Shown here: in pieces, positions 35,850 through 46,021 of the stretch
Layout of the letters: each line of letters begins with the position of its first letter
How positions within the stretch are numbered: position 1 is the stretch's first letter
DNA from: Fidelibacterota bacterium
Lineage (GTDB): Bacteria; Pseudomonadota; Alphaproteobacteria; Rhodospirillales; Rhodospirillaceae
Direction of reading: 5' to 3'
NCBI GenBank assembly: GCA_947476895.1
Contig: CANJRX010000001.1
Coordinates: 310,865-374,864, forward strand
DNA: 64,000 nt
Notes under the pieces: model-generated
Database searches by the model: none
Seen by the model: only the letters and a program-made list of their open reading frames with translations
Told to the model about the DNA's origin: nothing
Translations under genes and position numbers: made by a program

Positions 35850-36623
35850 TTACATTCTTGAGGGCGCTAAGACGGATTTGTTGTCAACGGGAACGATCTC
35901 TCGCAATAAGTTGAAGGTGTCCACATCGACAGCGGACGATTTTCCGTAGGCGCTCAGTCTCAGTGCTAACCGCGTGGCGGTGAGATGAGGCGAGACGGTC
36001 GTTCTATGCATGGAATATGTATCAAAAAAGAGAACGTCGCCGGGCTTCAAAATCAAATCGATCGTTCGAAATCCCGCTTCCTTAATGATGCGTTCGGCGT
36101 TGTCCTCATAAATCTTTCTATCGCCAAGCCAATGTGGCGAAAGAATCCATTTCCCCGGATTCTCGAGCGCAAAGGTAAGCCCGGGCGCGGTGATGCTGCA
36201 CTCGGTCAACGGAATCCAAGCTATAATGCAATACTGCGGCGCGCCCTTTCCGGTGGGCATGGCTGGGGCATCTTGATGCCAGCCGTAGGGCGTAAAGTTG
36301 GGCCGCGTCCAAAACAGAGTGTTATCAAGATCGTTGAAGACCAGCTCGTCCTTCAGGACGCTGTTGAACACTTCTGTGATTGTCGGGGAAAGCTGCGTTC
36401 TTTTGAGTTCATCCGGAAGGACCACATCGCTCATCACGCCGTTGGTCACGCTAATGTACGCTTTTGAATCGCTATAATTATCGGCGGCATAGGAGATAAT
36501 GCGATCCGTGGTCTCTCGCGGAATCAGACCCCGCCAAATCGCCAAGCCGAACTTCCGCACAAAGGGTTCGACCTGCTCGACGGACGAAACGTCAAACTCC
36601 GTGCTGTCAGCTGGTATCTGCAT
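35850..36623 (-). CDS. Phytanoyl-CoA dioxygenase (PhyH)-family protein
   Basis: A 257-residue Fe(II)/2-oxoglutarate oxygenase. The iron triad is H116 and D118 (WHQDAP) with H206 (TYSMHRT), and R218 is placed to hold 2-oxoglutarate. PhyH-family enzymes hydroxylate or halogenate a wide range of lipids, ectoine-type compounds and natural products, so the substrate is open. The gene is visibly more A/T-rich than its neighbours, and it lies just past the 3' end of a tRNA gene; both hint at acquisition by transfer. Confidence 0.82.
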   Translation of the reverse strand: MQIPADSTEFDVSSVEQVEPFVRKFGLAIWRGLIPRETTDRIISYAADNYSDSKAYISVTNGVMSDVVLPDELKRTQLSPTITEVFNSVLKDELVFNDLDNTLFWTRPNFTPYGWHQDAPAMPTGKGAPQYCIIAWIPLTECSITAPGLTFALENPGKWILSPHWLGDRKIYEDNAERIIKEAGFRTIDLILKPGDVLFFDTYSMHRTTVSPHLTATRLALRLSAYGKSSAVDVDTFNLLREIVPVDNKSVLAPSRM

Positions 36624-36757
36624 ATTCAGAATGCCTCCGCGTAACTTTTCACCGTGCTGCTATTTTGCACGACCTTGGCGAAACGGCAAAAAACAAATCC
36701 GCGTTGAGACGCGCGCGCCGAGACGGTCCAATTTCTATTTGCGGGGAAAGCCCGGAT

Positions 36758-36833
<76 letters not shown>

Positions 36834-37078
36834 GCACCAACACCGGAAATTTGGAAGCCCGGACGGAAAGTCCCGCTACCAAAAGCGGGCGGAGAATGGT
36901 GCCAAAGCCGCGCGAAGTCAAGGCGGCCTGTAACGCTCTACTAGCGACTTAGAGGCCTGTAATTGCGTCCGTTTTCGGCCTTTCCGCGTCCCTTGCGCAG
37001 GGTCCTTCCGGTCAGTAGGGTATCCATGCCTGAAGGTTTCAAAGGCCAAATTTCTCTAAGCTTGGGTGAACGCAAACC

Positions 37079-37381
37079 ATGGATACCATTCTGATCCCGC
37101 TGCTGCAGGTCTTGAGCGTCGCGTTGGACCTCTACAAATGGGCGGTGATCATCTGGGTGGTCTTGAGCTGGCTGGTGGCCTTCAACGTCGTCAACAGCCG
37201 CAATCAATTCGTCAGCACCATTGGTCGCGCCCTCGATAATATTGTCGAGCCGGCCTTGCGCCGTATTCGCCGCTACGTGCCTGTGTTCGGCACCATGGAT
37301 ATTTCAGCGGTGGTCTTGTTCCTGATCATCCTTTTGATCCAGCTCGTCATCGGCCGCCTGATCGTCAACCTCGCGTCGTAA
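37079..37381 (+). CDS. YggT-family membrane protein
   Basis: A 100-residue inner-membrane protein with two hydrophobic segments (about 5-35 and 74-97). The middle carries [20 protein letters not shown], the family hallmark (PxLxPxRRxxPxxGxxDxS). YggT proteins are linked to osmotic-shock tolerance and cell-wall or division clusters. It is followed after 1 bp by folD; the small DUF167 gene often between them is missing here. Confidence 0.9.
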   Translation: MDTILIPLLQVLSVALDLYKWAVIIWVVLSWLVAFNVVNSRNQFVSTIGRALDNIVEPALRRIRRYVPVFGTMDISAVVLFLIILLIQLVIGRLIVNLAS

Positions 37382-37382
37382 C

Positions 37383-38303
37383 ATGAGCGCAACTCTTATC
37401 GCCCAAATCATCGATGGCAAAGAAGCTTCAGCCCGGTTGAAAGACGCCGTGGCGGCGGCCGTGGCGGACCTCAAAGCAAAGCACAACATCGTGCCCGGCC
37501 TTGCGACCGTGCTGGTGGGTGAAGATCCGGCTAGCCAGGTTTATGTAGCCAGCAAGAACAAGACGGCTCACGCACTGGGCATGAACTCGCGCCAAATTAC
37601 GCTGCCGGCTGATGCGCCCGAAGCCGACGTGCTCGCGCTCATTCAAAAGCTCAACGCCGATCCGGACGTGCACGGCATTCTCGTGCAGTTGCCGGTGCCA
37701 AAGCACATCGACAGCTTCAAGGTCATTACCACGACGTCGCCTTCCAAAGACGTCGACGGCCTACATCCCGAAAGCGCCGGGCGCTTGGTGGCGGGCGGCG
37801 AAGCGCTAGTCCCCTGCACACCCATGGGCTGCGTGATGATGGCGAAGGATGTGCTGGGCGATCTCTCTGGCCTTCATGCCGTGGTTGTCGGGCGCTCAAA
37901 TCTTGTCGGCAAGCCCGTGGCGTCTTTGTTACTGAACGAAAACTGCACCGTCACCATCGCGCACTCGCGTACCAAGGATCTGGCCGCGGTATGCCGTACG
38001 GCCGACATTCTGGTCGCGGCTGTAGGCCGCAAAGAAATGATTCGCGGCGATTGGATTAAGCCGGGCGCCACGGTCATCGACGTTGGCATCAACCGCGAAA
38101 CGCAAGCCGACGGCAAAAACAAACTCTTCGGCGATGTGCATTTCGCCGAAGCGTCGCAAGTCGCGAAGTTCATCACGCCCGTGCCTGGCGGCGTTGGTCT
38201 CATGACCGTGGCGTGCCTGATGGTAAATACGCTGAAGGCTTGCGTGACGCAGAACGGCATTACGAATGTTGTCGTGCCGATGCGCTTGCCGCCGCGGAAG
38301 TAA
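37383..38303 (+). CDS. folD: Bifunctional methylenetetrahydrofolate dehydrogenase/cyclohydrolase
   Basis: FolD interconverts 5,10-methylene-THF and 10-formyl-THF with NADP+, feeding purine and fMet synthesis. The 306-residue protein has the catalytic [13 protein letters not shown] (Y54, K58), the substrate loop [12 protein letters not shown], the Rossmann [13 protein letters not shown] and the C-terminal [15 protein letters not shown]. Its stop abuts REP-like copy B. Confidence 0.96.
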   Translation: MSATLIAQIIDGKEASARLKDAVAAAVADLKAKHNIVPGLATVLVGEDPASQVYVASKNKTAHALGMNSRQITLPADAPEADVLALIQKLNADPDVHGILVQLPVPKHIDSFKVITTTSPSKDVDGLHPESAGRLVAGGEALVPCTPMGCVMMAKDVLGDLSGLHAVVVGRSNLVGKPVASLLLNENCTVTIAHSRTKDLAAVCRTADILVAAVGRKEMIRGDWIKPGATVIDVGINRETQADGKNKLFGDVHFAEASQVAKFITPVPGGVGLMTVACLMVNTLKACVTQNGITNVVVPMRLPPRK

Positions 38304-38408
38304 AACGACCCCCTCCTTGATCCTCCCCCTTTCAGGGGGAGGAAACCGAGATGCGCGCTTCCTTTTTTATTCCCTCCCCTGAAAGGGGAGGGCTAGGGAG
38401 GGGTCGTT
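38304..38408. repeat. REP-like paired palindromic element, copy B
   Basis: Left module 38304-38342 begins AACGACCCCCTCC and contains the hairpin CCTCCCCC-TTTC-AGGGGGAGG. Right module 38372-38408 is CCCTCCCC-TGAAA-GGGGAGGG then CTAGGGAGGGGTCGTT. It fills the whole gap between the convergent folD and crotonase genes; the last bases form part of the crotonase stop codon. Relative to copy A at 21125-21227 the module order is swapped. Confidence 0.85.
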
Positions 38409-39171
38409 AGAACTTCGAAAAATCCGGCGCGCGTTTTTCAAAGAAGGCGGTGATGGCTTCGCGCAGCTCGCCGGACTGCAAGCGCTCGCCGAAGATTTTG
38501 GCCTCAAGGCCGATGCGCCCCGCCACTTCGTTTCCGTCGGCTTTCAGCAAAGCCTTGGTCGCGCGCAATGCGGCCGGTGGTTTCGCCGCCAGAACTTTCG
38601 CCTTTTCCTGAACGATGGCTTCCAGCTGATCGGCGGGCACGACGGCGTTGATCAGGCCGAAGCTTGCGGCGGTCTCAGCATCAAACTTTTCCGCCAGCAT
38701 CAGAAGCTCAGTGGCTTTGCGCGTGCCCAAGTGCCGCGCCAGCAACAGGCTCGAGGCGAACTCCGGCACCAGGGCCAAATTCACAAAAGGCAGTTGGAAC
38801 TTCGCCGTCGGCACGGCGTAGGCAAAATCACAGTGCAGCAGCACGGTCGTGCCGATGCCCACCGCAATGCCGTTCACGGCGGCGATGACGGGCTTCGGGA
38901 AGCTCGCAAGGGCGTGCATGAAGCGGAATACCGGTGCATCGTTATCCGTCGGCGGATTTTCCATAAAGTCGCCAAGGTCGTTGCCGGCGCTGAAACTATC
39001 GCCGCTGCCGGTGATGACAACCACGCGCACGTTGTTGTCGGTCTCGGCGGCTTTGAAGGCCGTCGCCGCTTCGGCGTACATGGCCGTGGTCAGCGCGTTC
39101 TTCTTGTCGGCGCGATTGAAGCGCAGCGTGAGAATGCCGCTGGTTATGTCTGTGACAACGTGACCACTCAT
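38407..39171 (-). CDS. Enoyl-CoA hydratase/isomerase-family protein
   Basis: A 254-residue crotonase. The oxyanion hole residues are in SFSAGNDLGDF and NGIAVGIGTTV. At the first catalytic Glu position of true hydratases the protein has Phe (QLPFVNL), while E137 is present in LALVPEFASSLL. This single-Glu pattern is typical of delta3-delta2-enoyl-CoA isomerases (PECI/ECI2 type) rather than hydratases, so isomerase is the better guess. It overlaps the HAD gene by 4 nt. Confidence 0.86.
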   Translation of the reverse strand: MSGHVVTDITSGILTLRFNRADKKNALTTAMYAEAATAFKAAETDNNVRVVVITGSGDSFSAGNDLGDFMENPPTDNDAPVFRFMHALASFPKPVIAAVNGIAVGIGTTVLLHCDFAYAVPTAKFQLPFVNLALVPEFASSLLLARHLGTRKATELLMLAEKFDAETAASFGLINAVVPADQLEAIVQEKAKVLAAKPPAALRATKALLKADGNEVAGRIGLEAKIFGERLQSGELREAITAFFEKRAPDFSKF

Positions 39172-39842
39172 GAGACCCCCTCAAGTGCCGACGACAATTG
39201 ATCCATATGATCGATTACTTTTACCGCGCCGGCTGCTTTAAGCCGCGTCTTTTGTTGTGACGAACAATGGCCGCCACCTACAAATCCAATCACCTTCATA
39301 CCCGCCCCAACAGCAGACACTACGCCGTTGACGCTGTCTTCCACCGCAATGCAGCGCTGCGGTGAAACGCCAAGTCCCTCGGCGGCATACAAATAGACGT
39401 CCGGTGCAGGTTTGCCCCGTTTCACGGCCTCGGCGGAATAAACGTGGGGCGTAAAAAAGTCGATCAAGCCGACTTTGCGAAGCTTCACAGCAAGGCGCAT
39501 GGCGCCCGATGATGACGCCACAGCTTTGGGCAGTGATATGGCCGCTACGGCTGCCAGCGCGCCGTCACAAGCAACAAGCGAGCGGTCGACTTCGTCCGCC
39601 GTGAGCTGCTGCAGACGCGGCATGAAGTGTTCCGGTAATGGCTGACCATGCTGGCGTTCATGATCCTGATTGAGGCCGGCCGCATAGTGCGCAAACGTAA
39701 CGCCTAAATATTTCTCGGCGTATTCATGCGGGTCATAGACCAAGCCGATCTCGGCCAGACATTGCCGCTCGATGCGCTGGTAAATCTCTTCGCTATTCAC
39801 CAGGACGCCGTCGCAATCGAAGATGACGGCGTCCAAGGACAT
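39168..39842 (-). CDS. HAD-superfamily phosphatase, beta-phosphoglucomutase-like
   Basis: A 224-residue HAD hydrolase with motif I FDCDGVLVNSE (nucleophile and acid Asp), a cap domain, motif II SSSGA, the lysine in KRGKPAPDVY, and motif IV VEDSVNGV. It resembles phosphoglycolate phosphatase and beta-phosphoglucomutase relatives; substrate unknown. It lies 5 bp after argG and overlaps the crotonase, suggesting one transcript. Confidence 0.87.
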   Translation of the reverse strand: MSLDAVIFDCDGVLVNSEEIYQRIERQCLAEIGLVYDPHEYAEKYLGVTFAHYAAGLNQDHERQHGQPLPEHFMPRLQQLTADEVDRSLVACDGALAAVAAISLPKAVASSSGAMRLAVKLRKVGLIDFFTPHVYSAEAVKRGKPAPDVYLYAAEGLGVSPQRCIAVEDSVNGVVSAVGAGMKVIGFVGGGHCSSQQKTRLKAAGAVKVIDHMDQLSSALEGVS

Positions 39843-39847
39843 CCGGC

Positions 39848-41059
39848 TTACTTCTTGCCGTGGGCCATCGCACCCAGTCGCAGGCGCAGCGCATTGAGCT
39901 TAATGAAGCCTTCGGCGTCGAACTGGTTGTAAACCGAGTCTTCTTCGAAGGTCACGTAGTCCATGCGGTACAGCGAATTGGGCGACTTGCGGCCCGCGAC
40001 ACTGGCGCTGCCTTTGAACAGCTTCAAACGCACCACGCCGTTGACCCATTCCTGCGTCTGGTCGATGGCGGCCTGCAGCATTTCGCGCTCGGGCGCGAAC
40101 CAATAGCCGGTGTAGATCATCTTGGCATAGCGCGGCATCAGCTCGTCTTTGAGATGCATGGCTTCGCGGTCGAGCGTGATCGACTCCATCGCCCGGTGGG
40201 CCACATGCAGCAACGTGCCGCCCGGCGTCTCATACACGCCGCGGCTCTTCATGCCCACGTAACGGTTTTCAACAAGGTCCAAACGACCCACGCCGTGTTT
40301 GCCGCCGAGGCGATTAAGTTCGGCCAGCAGGTTGGCGGGTGAAAGTTTTTTGCCATTCACGGCAATCGCATCGCCCTTCGCGAATTCGATCTCGACGTAT
40401 TCAGCCTGGTCGGGCGCCTTCTCGGGCGACACGGTCAGCTTGAACATATCGTCGTGGGGTTCGGTCCACGGATCTTCCAGCACTTTGCCTTCATAGGAAA
40501 TGTGCAGAAGGTTCGCGTCGGTGGAATAGGGCGCTTCGCCGCGCTTGTCTTTCGGGATCGGAATCTGATGCTTCTCGGCGTAGTCGATCAGGCTCGCGCG
40601 GCTGGTCAGGCTCCACTCGCGCCACGGCGCGATGACTTTGATGTCGGGCTTCAGCGCGTAAGCTGTCAGCTCAAACCGCACTTGGTCGTTGCCTTTGCCG
40701 GTGGCGCCGTGGGCGATGGCGTCCGCACCGGTTTCGATGGCGATCTCGATCAGGCGTTTGGCGATGAGCGGGCGGGCGATAGACGTGCCCAGCAGGTACA
40801 CGCCTTCATACAACGCGTTGGCGCGGAACATCGGGAATACGAAGTCGCGGACGAATTCTTCCTTCAAGTCGTCGATGTAGATCTGTTTGATCCCCATCAG
40901 CTCGGCCTTCTTGCGCGCCGGCTCCAGCTCTTCGCCCTGGCCGATGTCGGCGGTGAAGGTCACAACCTCGCACTGCTTTTCGACCTGCAGCCAGCGCAGG
41001 ATGATGGAGGTGTCGAGACCGCCGGAATACGCCAGCACGACCTTTTTGGGTTTCGCCAT
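39848..41059 (-). CDS. argG: Argininosuccinate synthase
   Basis: ArgG condenses citrulline and aspartate with ATP in arginine synthesis. The 403-residue protein starts with [17 protein letters not shown], the PP-loop ATP site, and has [15 protein letters not shown] and the [15 protein letters not shown] block. Length is typical of the alphaproteobacterial type. It heads the minus-strand set argG-HAD-crotonase; whether the latter two relate to arginine metabolism is unclear. Confidence 0.97.
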   Translation of the reverse strand: MAKPKKVVLAYSGGLDTSIILRWLQVEKQCEVVTFTADIGQGEELEPARKKAELMGIKQIYIDDLKEEFVRDFVFPMFRANALYEGVYLLGTSIARPLIAKRLIEIAIETGADAIAHGATGKGNDQVRFELTAYALKPDIKVIAPWREWSLTSRASLIDYAEKHQIPIPKDKRGEAPYSTDANLLHISYEGKVLEDPWTEPHDDMFKLTVSPEKAPDQAEYVEIEFAKGDAIAVNGKKLSPANLLAELNRLGGKHGVGRLDLVENRYVGMKSRGVYETPGGTLLHVAHRAMESITLDREAMHLKDELMPRYAKMIYTGYWFAPEREMLQAAIDQTQEWVNGVVRLKLFKGSASVAGRKSPNSLYRMDYVTFEEDSVYNQFDAEGFIKLNALRLRLGAMAHGKK

Positions 41060-41148
41060 AAAACGCCTCTAACAGCTGAGAAAACGGGACAAAGTGGCGC
41101 GCAGTATAGGCAGGCAGGCTATGGGAGCAAGTGAAGGATTAAGGCTGA

Positions 41149-41577
41149 CTAGCTCTTGATGAACTTCAAAACGCCCAGGCGATTGGGGCCCTGTCCGCCG
41201 CCGCCGTCTTTCACGTGGTTGACGCCGTCCAGCACCGTAACCTCTTCCAGGTCGAAGGGGCTGACGCCTTCCAGGCAGGCCACGTTCACGCCCAACTGCT
41301 CAGGGTTCGAGCGGCGCTGGTGGTGCGTATAGATGCCGCAGGCCGAGCAGAAATAGTGCTTCGCCGTGCGCGTATTGAATTGATACAGCGTCAGCTTGTC
41401 TTCGCCCTTGGTGACCTTCAGATCGCCGGTCTTGGCCGAGACCGCGACGGCCCCACGCATGCGGCACATGGAACAGGTGCAACGTCTTGCGGTATTGAGA
41501 CCGTCCACAAGCTGCACTTCAAACTGCACACTGCCGCAATGGCAGGCGCCTTTATGGGGTGAGTTGATTTGCGGCAT
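41149..41577 (-). CDS. GFA-family (glutathione-dependent formaldehyde-activating enzyme-like) protein
   Basis: A 142-residue zinc protein of the GFA/CENP-V fold. The ligands lie in GACHCGSVQFE, RRCTCSMCRM and FCSACGIYTHHQRR. Only a few members have shown S-hydroxymethylglutathione synthase activity, so the name describes the fold. It follows rlmN with 4 bp between genes. Confidence 0.87.
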   Translation of the reverse strand: MPQINSPHKGACHCGSVQFEVQLVDGLNTARRCTCSMCRMRGAVAVSAKTGDLKVTKGEDKLTLYQFNTRTAKHYFCSACGIYTHHQRRSNPEQLGVNVACLEGVSPFDLEEVTVLDGVNHVKDGGGGQGPNRLGVLKFIKS

Positions 41578-41581
41578 GCTT

Positions 41582-42763
41582 CTAAATCCCCGCTTCTTTT
41601 TCTGCCCACATTTGTTTCGCGGCCTCGGCTTCGGCGGCGTCTTTCAGGCGCTGTTCTTTGGCCGAGAGGCGCTCGCTGTCGGTTTTGAGCTGACCGCAGG
41701 CGGCCAGGATATCGCGGCCGCGCGGTGTGCGCACGGGGGCGCTGAAACCGGCGTCCCACAGAACTTGCGCGAAAGTCTCAACCGTCGCGGCATCGGAACA
41801 TTCGTAAGGCGTGCCGGGCCAGGGATTGAACGGGATCAGGTTGAACTTGCAGGGGATATCTTTGGTCAGCTTGATCAACGCGCGGGCATGGGCGGGCGTA
41901 TCGTTCATGCCCTTCAGCATCACGTATTCAAACGTAATGCGCCGCGCGTTGCTGGCGCCGGGATAATCGCGGCAGGCCTGCATCAGTTCTTTCAACGGAT
42001 ACTTCTTGTTGATCGGCATGATGACCGAGCGCGTATCGTCGTCGGGTGCGTGCAATGAAATGGCCAGGTTCACACCCAGTTCAGCGCCGCAGCGATGAAT
42101 TTCCGGCACGACACCCGAAGTCGACAAAGTGATGCGGCGTTTGCCGACCGCGATGCCTTCGCCGTCCATGATGATCTTCAAGGCCGTGGCGACATTTTCG
42201 AAATTATAAAGCGGCTCACCCATGCCCATCATGACGATGTTGGAGAGCAAACGCCCTTCATCGGTCGGCGTCGGCCATTCGCCGTAGCTGTCGCGTGCCA
42301 CCATGAACTGCCCGACGATTTCCGCCGGCGTCAGGTTGCGCACCAGGCGCTGTGTGCCCGTGTGACAGAAGCGGCAGGTGAGCGTGCAGCCCACTTGTGA
42401 CGACACACACACCGCGCCGCGGTCATCGTCGGGGATGAAAACCGTCTCGGCCTTTTGGCCGTCGTCGAATTCCATCAGCCATTTGCGCGTGCTGTCGGTG
42501 GAGGTCTGCTCGCGGGCGATCTTGGGACGCGCCACCACAAAGTGGTCCACCATCTTGGTGCGAAGAGCTTTGGAGAGATCGGTCATATCGGCGAAGTCGG
42601 TGGCACCGCGGTGATAAATCCAGTGCCACAGCTGCTTGGCGCGGAAGGGCTTCTCGCCAAATTTCGCCATGGTCGCGGCCAAAGCTTCGCGGCTTAAGCC
42701 CACCAGATTGGTGCGGCTGTCCGTGGCGTGCGCGGTCTCGGGGCGGGCTGAGTCAGGGGCCAT
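41582..42763 (-). CDS. rlmN: Dual-specificity RNA methyltransferase RlmN
   Basis: A radical-SAM enzyme that makes m2A2503 in 23S rRNA and m2A37 in tRNA. From ATG 42763 it has 393 residues, with the cluster cysteines at C126, C130 and C133 ([12 protein letters not shown]), [12 protein letters not shown], and the catalytic cysteine in [20 protein letters not shown]. The frame opens at 42799, but the Cys-rich extra residues look spurious. Confidence 0.95.
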   Translation of the reverse strand: MAPDSARPETAHATDSRTNLVGLSREALAATMAKFGEKPFRAKQLWHWIYHRGATDFADMTDLSKALRTKMVDHFVVARPKIAREQTSTDSTRKWLMEFDDGQKAETVFIPDDDRGAVCVSSQVGCTLTCRFCHTGTQRLVRNLTPAEIVGQFMVARDSYGEWPTPTDEGRLLSNIVMMGMGEPLYNFENVATALKIIMDGEGIAVGKRRITLSTSGVVPEIHRCGAELGVNLAISLHAPDDDTRSVIMPINKKYPLKELMQACRDYPGASNARRITFEYVMLKGMNDTPAHARALIKLTKDIPCKFNLIPFNPWPGTPYECSDAATVETFAQVLWDAGFSAPVRTPRGRDILAACGQLKTDSERLSAKEQRLKDAAEAEAAKQMWAEKEAGI

Positions 42764-42843
42764 AAACCCGCACCTAAGGCACAATGGCTCCGGCGGCAAG
42801 AGTTATCCCCAGGCCGATATAAATAGATAAATATATCAATGGG

Positions 42844-43635
42844 TTATGATTGGCGGTGCGCCGACAAATCTTTGATGCGGGGTGCGGGTCCACAGAGCGC
42901 GCAATCGGGGTCTGGATTGACCTTCACCTGGCGCATGACGGCCCCCAGGGCGTCGTAAATCAGCAAGCGCCCGGCCATGCTGTCGCCGATGCCCAGAATC
43001 TCTTTCAAGACTTCGGTGGCCTGCAGCGTGCCCAGCACACCGGCCACAGCTCCCAAGACGCCGGCTTCGTCGCAGGAGGGGATTTGCCCTGCCGGGGGCG
43101 CTTCCGGGTAGATGCAGCGGTAGCAGGGACCACCAGCATGCGGTTTGAACGTGGAAAGCTGACCATCGAATCGCAACACCGCTGCCGAGACCAAAGTCTT
43201 CTTGGCGAAGAAGCAAGCATCGTTGACCAGAAAGCGCGTCGGGAAATTATCGCTGCCGTCGGCGACGATGTCGTATCCGCCGATGAGCGTCGTCGCGTTA
43301 TCGACGGTCAAGCGCATGGTGTGCTCGACGAGAGTCACATCGGGATTGATGGCAGCGACCGCCTCTTTCGCGCTGCGTGTTTTTGAAACGCCAATGCGGT
43401 CCGTCGTGTGCGCGATCTGGCGCTGCAAGTTTGAAAGATCGACTTTGTCGTCATCGACAACGCCGATGGTGCCGACACCCGCAGCCGCGAGATAGAGGAT
43501 CAACGGCGAGCCCAAACCACCCGCGCCTATCACCAGCACTTTGGCCTTCAGCAATTTTTCTTGGCCGATGCCGCCTACTTCCTGCAGCAGGATGTGGCGG
43601 GCGTAACGCTGGATCTGGTCTTCCGTGAAGTCCAT
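42844..43635 (-). CDS. moeB: MoeB/ThiF-family adenylyltransferase
   Basis: A 263-residue E1-like enzyme that adenylates the C terminus of MoaD or ThiS before sulfur transfer. It begins FTEDQIQRYARHILLQEVGG, has the ATP site VLVIGAGGLGSPLILYL, and zinc ligands CYRC and CALC. The ATG at 43635 overlaps the dut stop (TGATG). Whether it serves molybdopterin or thiamine cannot be told; neither moaD nor thiS is near. Confidence 0.92.
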   Translation of the reverse strand: MDFTEDQIQRYARHILLQEVGGIGQEKLLKAKVLVIGAGGLGSPLILYLAAAGVGTIGVVDDDKVDLSNLQRQIAHTTDRIGVSKTRSAKEAVAAINPDVTLVEHTMRLTVDNATTLIGGYDIVADGSDNFPTRFLVNDACFFAKKTLVSAAVLRFDGQLSTFKPHAGGPCYRCIYPEAPPAGQIPSCDEAGVLGAVAGVLGTLQATEVLKEILGIGDSMAGRLLIYDALGAVMRQVKVNPDPDCALCGPAPRIKDLSAHRQS

Positions 43636-44099
43636 CAGCTCTTGTGAGCAACGCCCGTGGAACCAAAGCCACCTGCACCGCGTGCGGTGTCGGCCAGGTC
43701 TTCTTTCTCTTCCCACATGATGGTGCGCACAGGGGCGACAACCATCTGCGCGATGCGAAGCCCGCGCGTGATCGTGAAAGCGGCTTTGCCGTGGTTGATC
43801 AGGATTACGCCCACTTCGCCGCGATAATCGGCATCAATGGTGCCGGGGCTGTTGAGCACGGTGACAGCGTTCTTAGCCGCAAGGCCCGAACGCGGGCGCA
43901 CTTGGGCTTCAAAGCCAGCGGGGAGCGCGATAGCAAAGCCCGTCGGAATAATCGCGTGCGCGCCGGGGGCCAGCACCACATCGGCGTCTACAGCCGCGCT
44001 TAAATCCATGCCGGCGGAAAGTTCAGTTTGATAGGACGGCAGCGGCAGATCGTGACCGTTGGGCAGGCGCTTGATGGAGACGGATGTGACGACGGGCAC
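43635..44099 (-). CDS. dut: dUTP diphosphatase
   Basis: A 154-residue trimeric dUTPase that keeps uracil out of DNA and supplies dUMP. Motifs 1-5 are recognisable: [38 protein letters not shown] and a C-terminal [10 protein letters not shown] that closes on the substrate. coaBC-dut is a very common proteobacterial pair; here dut follows coaBC by 8 bp. Confidence 0.97.
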   Translation of the reverse strand: MPVVTSVSIKRLPNGHDLPLPSYQTELSAGMDLSAAVDADVVLAPGAHAIIPTGFAIALPAGFEAQVRPRSGLAAKNAVTVLNSPGTIDADYRGEVGVILINHGKAAFTITRGLRIAQMVVAPVRTIMWEEKEDLADTARGAGGFGSTGVAHKS

Positions 44100-44107
44100 T
44101 TAAAACC

Positions 44108-45319
44108 TCACAAATTGCGTTCGACAAAAGTAGCGATGCGTTCGGCCAGTCTTTCCGCAACCGCGCGTTTGCGCAAGGTGGGCCAGCTTTCTACGCCCTC
44201 GGCGGTGACCAGATGCACGGTGTTGCTGTCGCCGCCAAAGGTGCCGCTGCCGGGCGAAACGTCATTGGCTAAAATCCAATCGACGTTTTTCTTGGCGCGT
44301 TTTGTTTTGGCGGCTTCGATCAAATTCTCGGTCTCGGCGGCAAAGCCGATCACCAGCTTGGGGCGCGTGGGGCCCGCCTGCGCCAGCGTGGCAAGGATGT
44401 CGGGATTCTCTGCAAATTTAAGTTCGGGTGTTTTGTCCGCGCCCTTTTTGATTTTCTGATCGGCGTTCTGCGGCGACCAATCGGCTACGGCAGCAGCACA
44501 GACCACGATCTCAGCGGGCAAAGCCTCCGTGCAAGCTTTCATCATTTGCTTGGCGGTTTCCACATGCGTGACTTTGACGCCGTCGGGATCGGGCTCCGCT
44601 GTGGGACCGGCGACGAGCGTAACTTGCGCGCCGAGCTCCGCGAGCGCCGCAGCAACAGCATGACCCTGTTTGCCCGACGACCGGTTGGCGATATAGCGCA
44701 CGGGGTCGATAGGCTCATGCGTCGGGCCGCTGGTCACCAGCGCCCGCAAACCCGTGAGCGGTCCTTGGCCGTCGCTCTTTTGGAAAAAGCGTGTGAGGGC
44801 TGCGATAATCTCAGACACTTCGGCCATGCGACCGTTGCCGACTTCGCCGCAAGCCAGATCACCAGCGCTTGGGCCGACAACTTTGACGGCGCGGTCTTTC
44901 AGGATTTGCAAATTGGACTGAGTGGCCGGGTGGGTCCACATCATCACGTTCATGCTGGGTGCGATCATCACCGGCTTGTCGGTGGCGAGCAGCGCGGTGG
45001 TCGCAAGATCGTCGGCCTGACCCGTCACCATCTTGGCCATGATGTCGGCGGTGGCGGGGGCGACCAGAATAATGTCGGCTTCACGCGAGAGGCGGATGTG
45101 ACCCATCTCGGCTTCGTCTTTAAGGTCGAACAGCTCCTGGTAACATTTGTCGCCCGAAAGGGCCGCGAGGGTCAGTGGCGTCACGAAGTGCGCGCCGCCT
45201 TTGGTCAAGATGCAGCGCACGTGCGCACCCCGTTCCCGCAAACGCCGGATCAAGTCAGGCGCCTTCACAGCAGCAATGCCGCCCGAGACGATCAAAAGGA
45301 TGCGCCGATTTTCAAGCAC
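44108..45319 (-). CDS. coaBC: Phosphopantothenoylcysteine decarboxylase / phosphopantothenate-cysteine ligase
   Basis: A bifunctional 403-residue coenzyme A enzyme. The N-terminal flavin decarboxylase (CoaC) has ILLIVSGGIAAVKAPDLI, the catalytic His region and PSMNVMMWTHPATQ; the C-terminal ligase (CoaB) has TSGPTHEPIDPVRYIANRSS and GFAAETENL. Both halves look complete. It precedes dut in the same direction. Confidence 0.96.
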   Translation of the reverse strand: MLENRRILLIVSGGIAAVKAPDLIRRLRERGAHVRCILTKGGAHFVTPLTLAALSGDKCYQELFDLKDEAEMGHIRLSREADIILVAPATADIMAKMVTGQADDLATTALLATDKPVMIAPSMNVMMWTHPATQSNLQILKDRAVKVVGPSAGDLACGEVGNGRMAEVSEIIAALTRFFQKSDGQGPLTGLRALVTSGPTHEPIDPVRYIANRSSGKQGHAVAAALAELGAQVTLVAGPTAEPDPDGVKVTHVETAKQMMKACTEALPAEIVVCAAAVADWSPQNADQKIKKGADKTPELKFAENPDILATLAQAGPTRPKLVIGFAAETENLIEAAKTKRAKKNVDWILANDVSPGSGTFGGDSNTVHLVTAEGVESWPTLRKRAVAERLAERIATFVERNL

Positions 45320-45402
45320 GTGCTGATTCCAAGGGCTGATAACGGAAGCTTGGACTTTAACGCCCGAAACTTAACGTAAGATAAGCGCTCCCAACAGGAA
45401 TT

Positions 45403-46014
45403 CTAGGCCGCAGGTAAAGCCGATGTGAGGCCCAAGTCCTGCTCAACTCTTAAGACCCAGGCCCGGACAGAGGGCCAACGGGCCAGATCCAAGCCGGCTT
45501 CATGAGAGAATCGCGTATAGGCCACCAGCGCGATGTCGGCCAGGGTCAACCGCTCGCCCACAAAATAGTGGCGACTATCCAGGTGACCATTCATGACCGC
45601 GAGCGCGCGTTCGCACTTTGGCATTAGAGCCGGATCGATCTCGTCATCGGACTTTTTCACGAACTTCTTGTAATAGCGGCGCACGGCAATCGCAGTTTCA
45701 TGGCTGTATTGTTCCCAAAACATCCATTGAAACATTAGCGCGCGGTCGAAAGCGTCCGTAGGAACCAAATCGGTGCCCGCCGCCAAATGCAATATAATGG
45801 CGTTGGACTGCGCAAGAATGCGGCCGTCACCAAATACGACAGTAGGGACTTGGCCGGCAGGATTGATGGCTAAGAATTCGGGCGTGCGCGTCTGAGCGTT
45901 GACGACGTCAATCTCAATCCACTTAAGCGGAATGCCGAAACGGTCCGCGACGAACTTCACCTTCAAGCAGTTGCCGGAGCCAGAATCGCCGTAAACCGTC
46001 AGTGGCGTCGTCAT
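45403..46014 (-). CDS. Glutathione S-transferase-family protein
   Basis: A 203-residue protein with a thioredoxin-like N-terminal domain (LTVYGDSGSGNCLKVKFV; PTVVFGDGRILAQSNAI, the cis-Pro and SNAI glutathione site) and an all-helical C-terminal domain (LTLADIALVAYTRF). The class and substrate are unclear. It lies 7 bp after ubiB and before coaBC on the same strand. Confidence 0.9.
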   Translation of the reverse strand: MTTPLTVYGDSGSGNCLKVKFVADRFGIPLKWIEIDVVNAQTRTPEFLAINPAGQVPTVVFGDGRILAQSNAIILHLAAGTDLVPTDAFDRALMFQWMFWEQYSHETAIAVRRYYKKFVKKSDDEIDPALMPKCERALAVMNGHLDSRHYFVGERLTLADIALVAYTRFSHEAGLDLARWPSVRAWVLRVEQDLGLTSALPAA

Positions 46015-46021
46015 GCATTTC

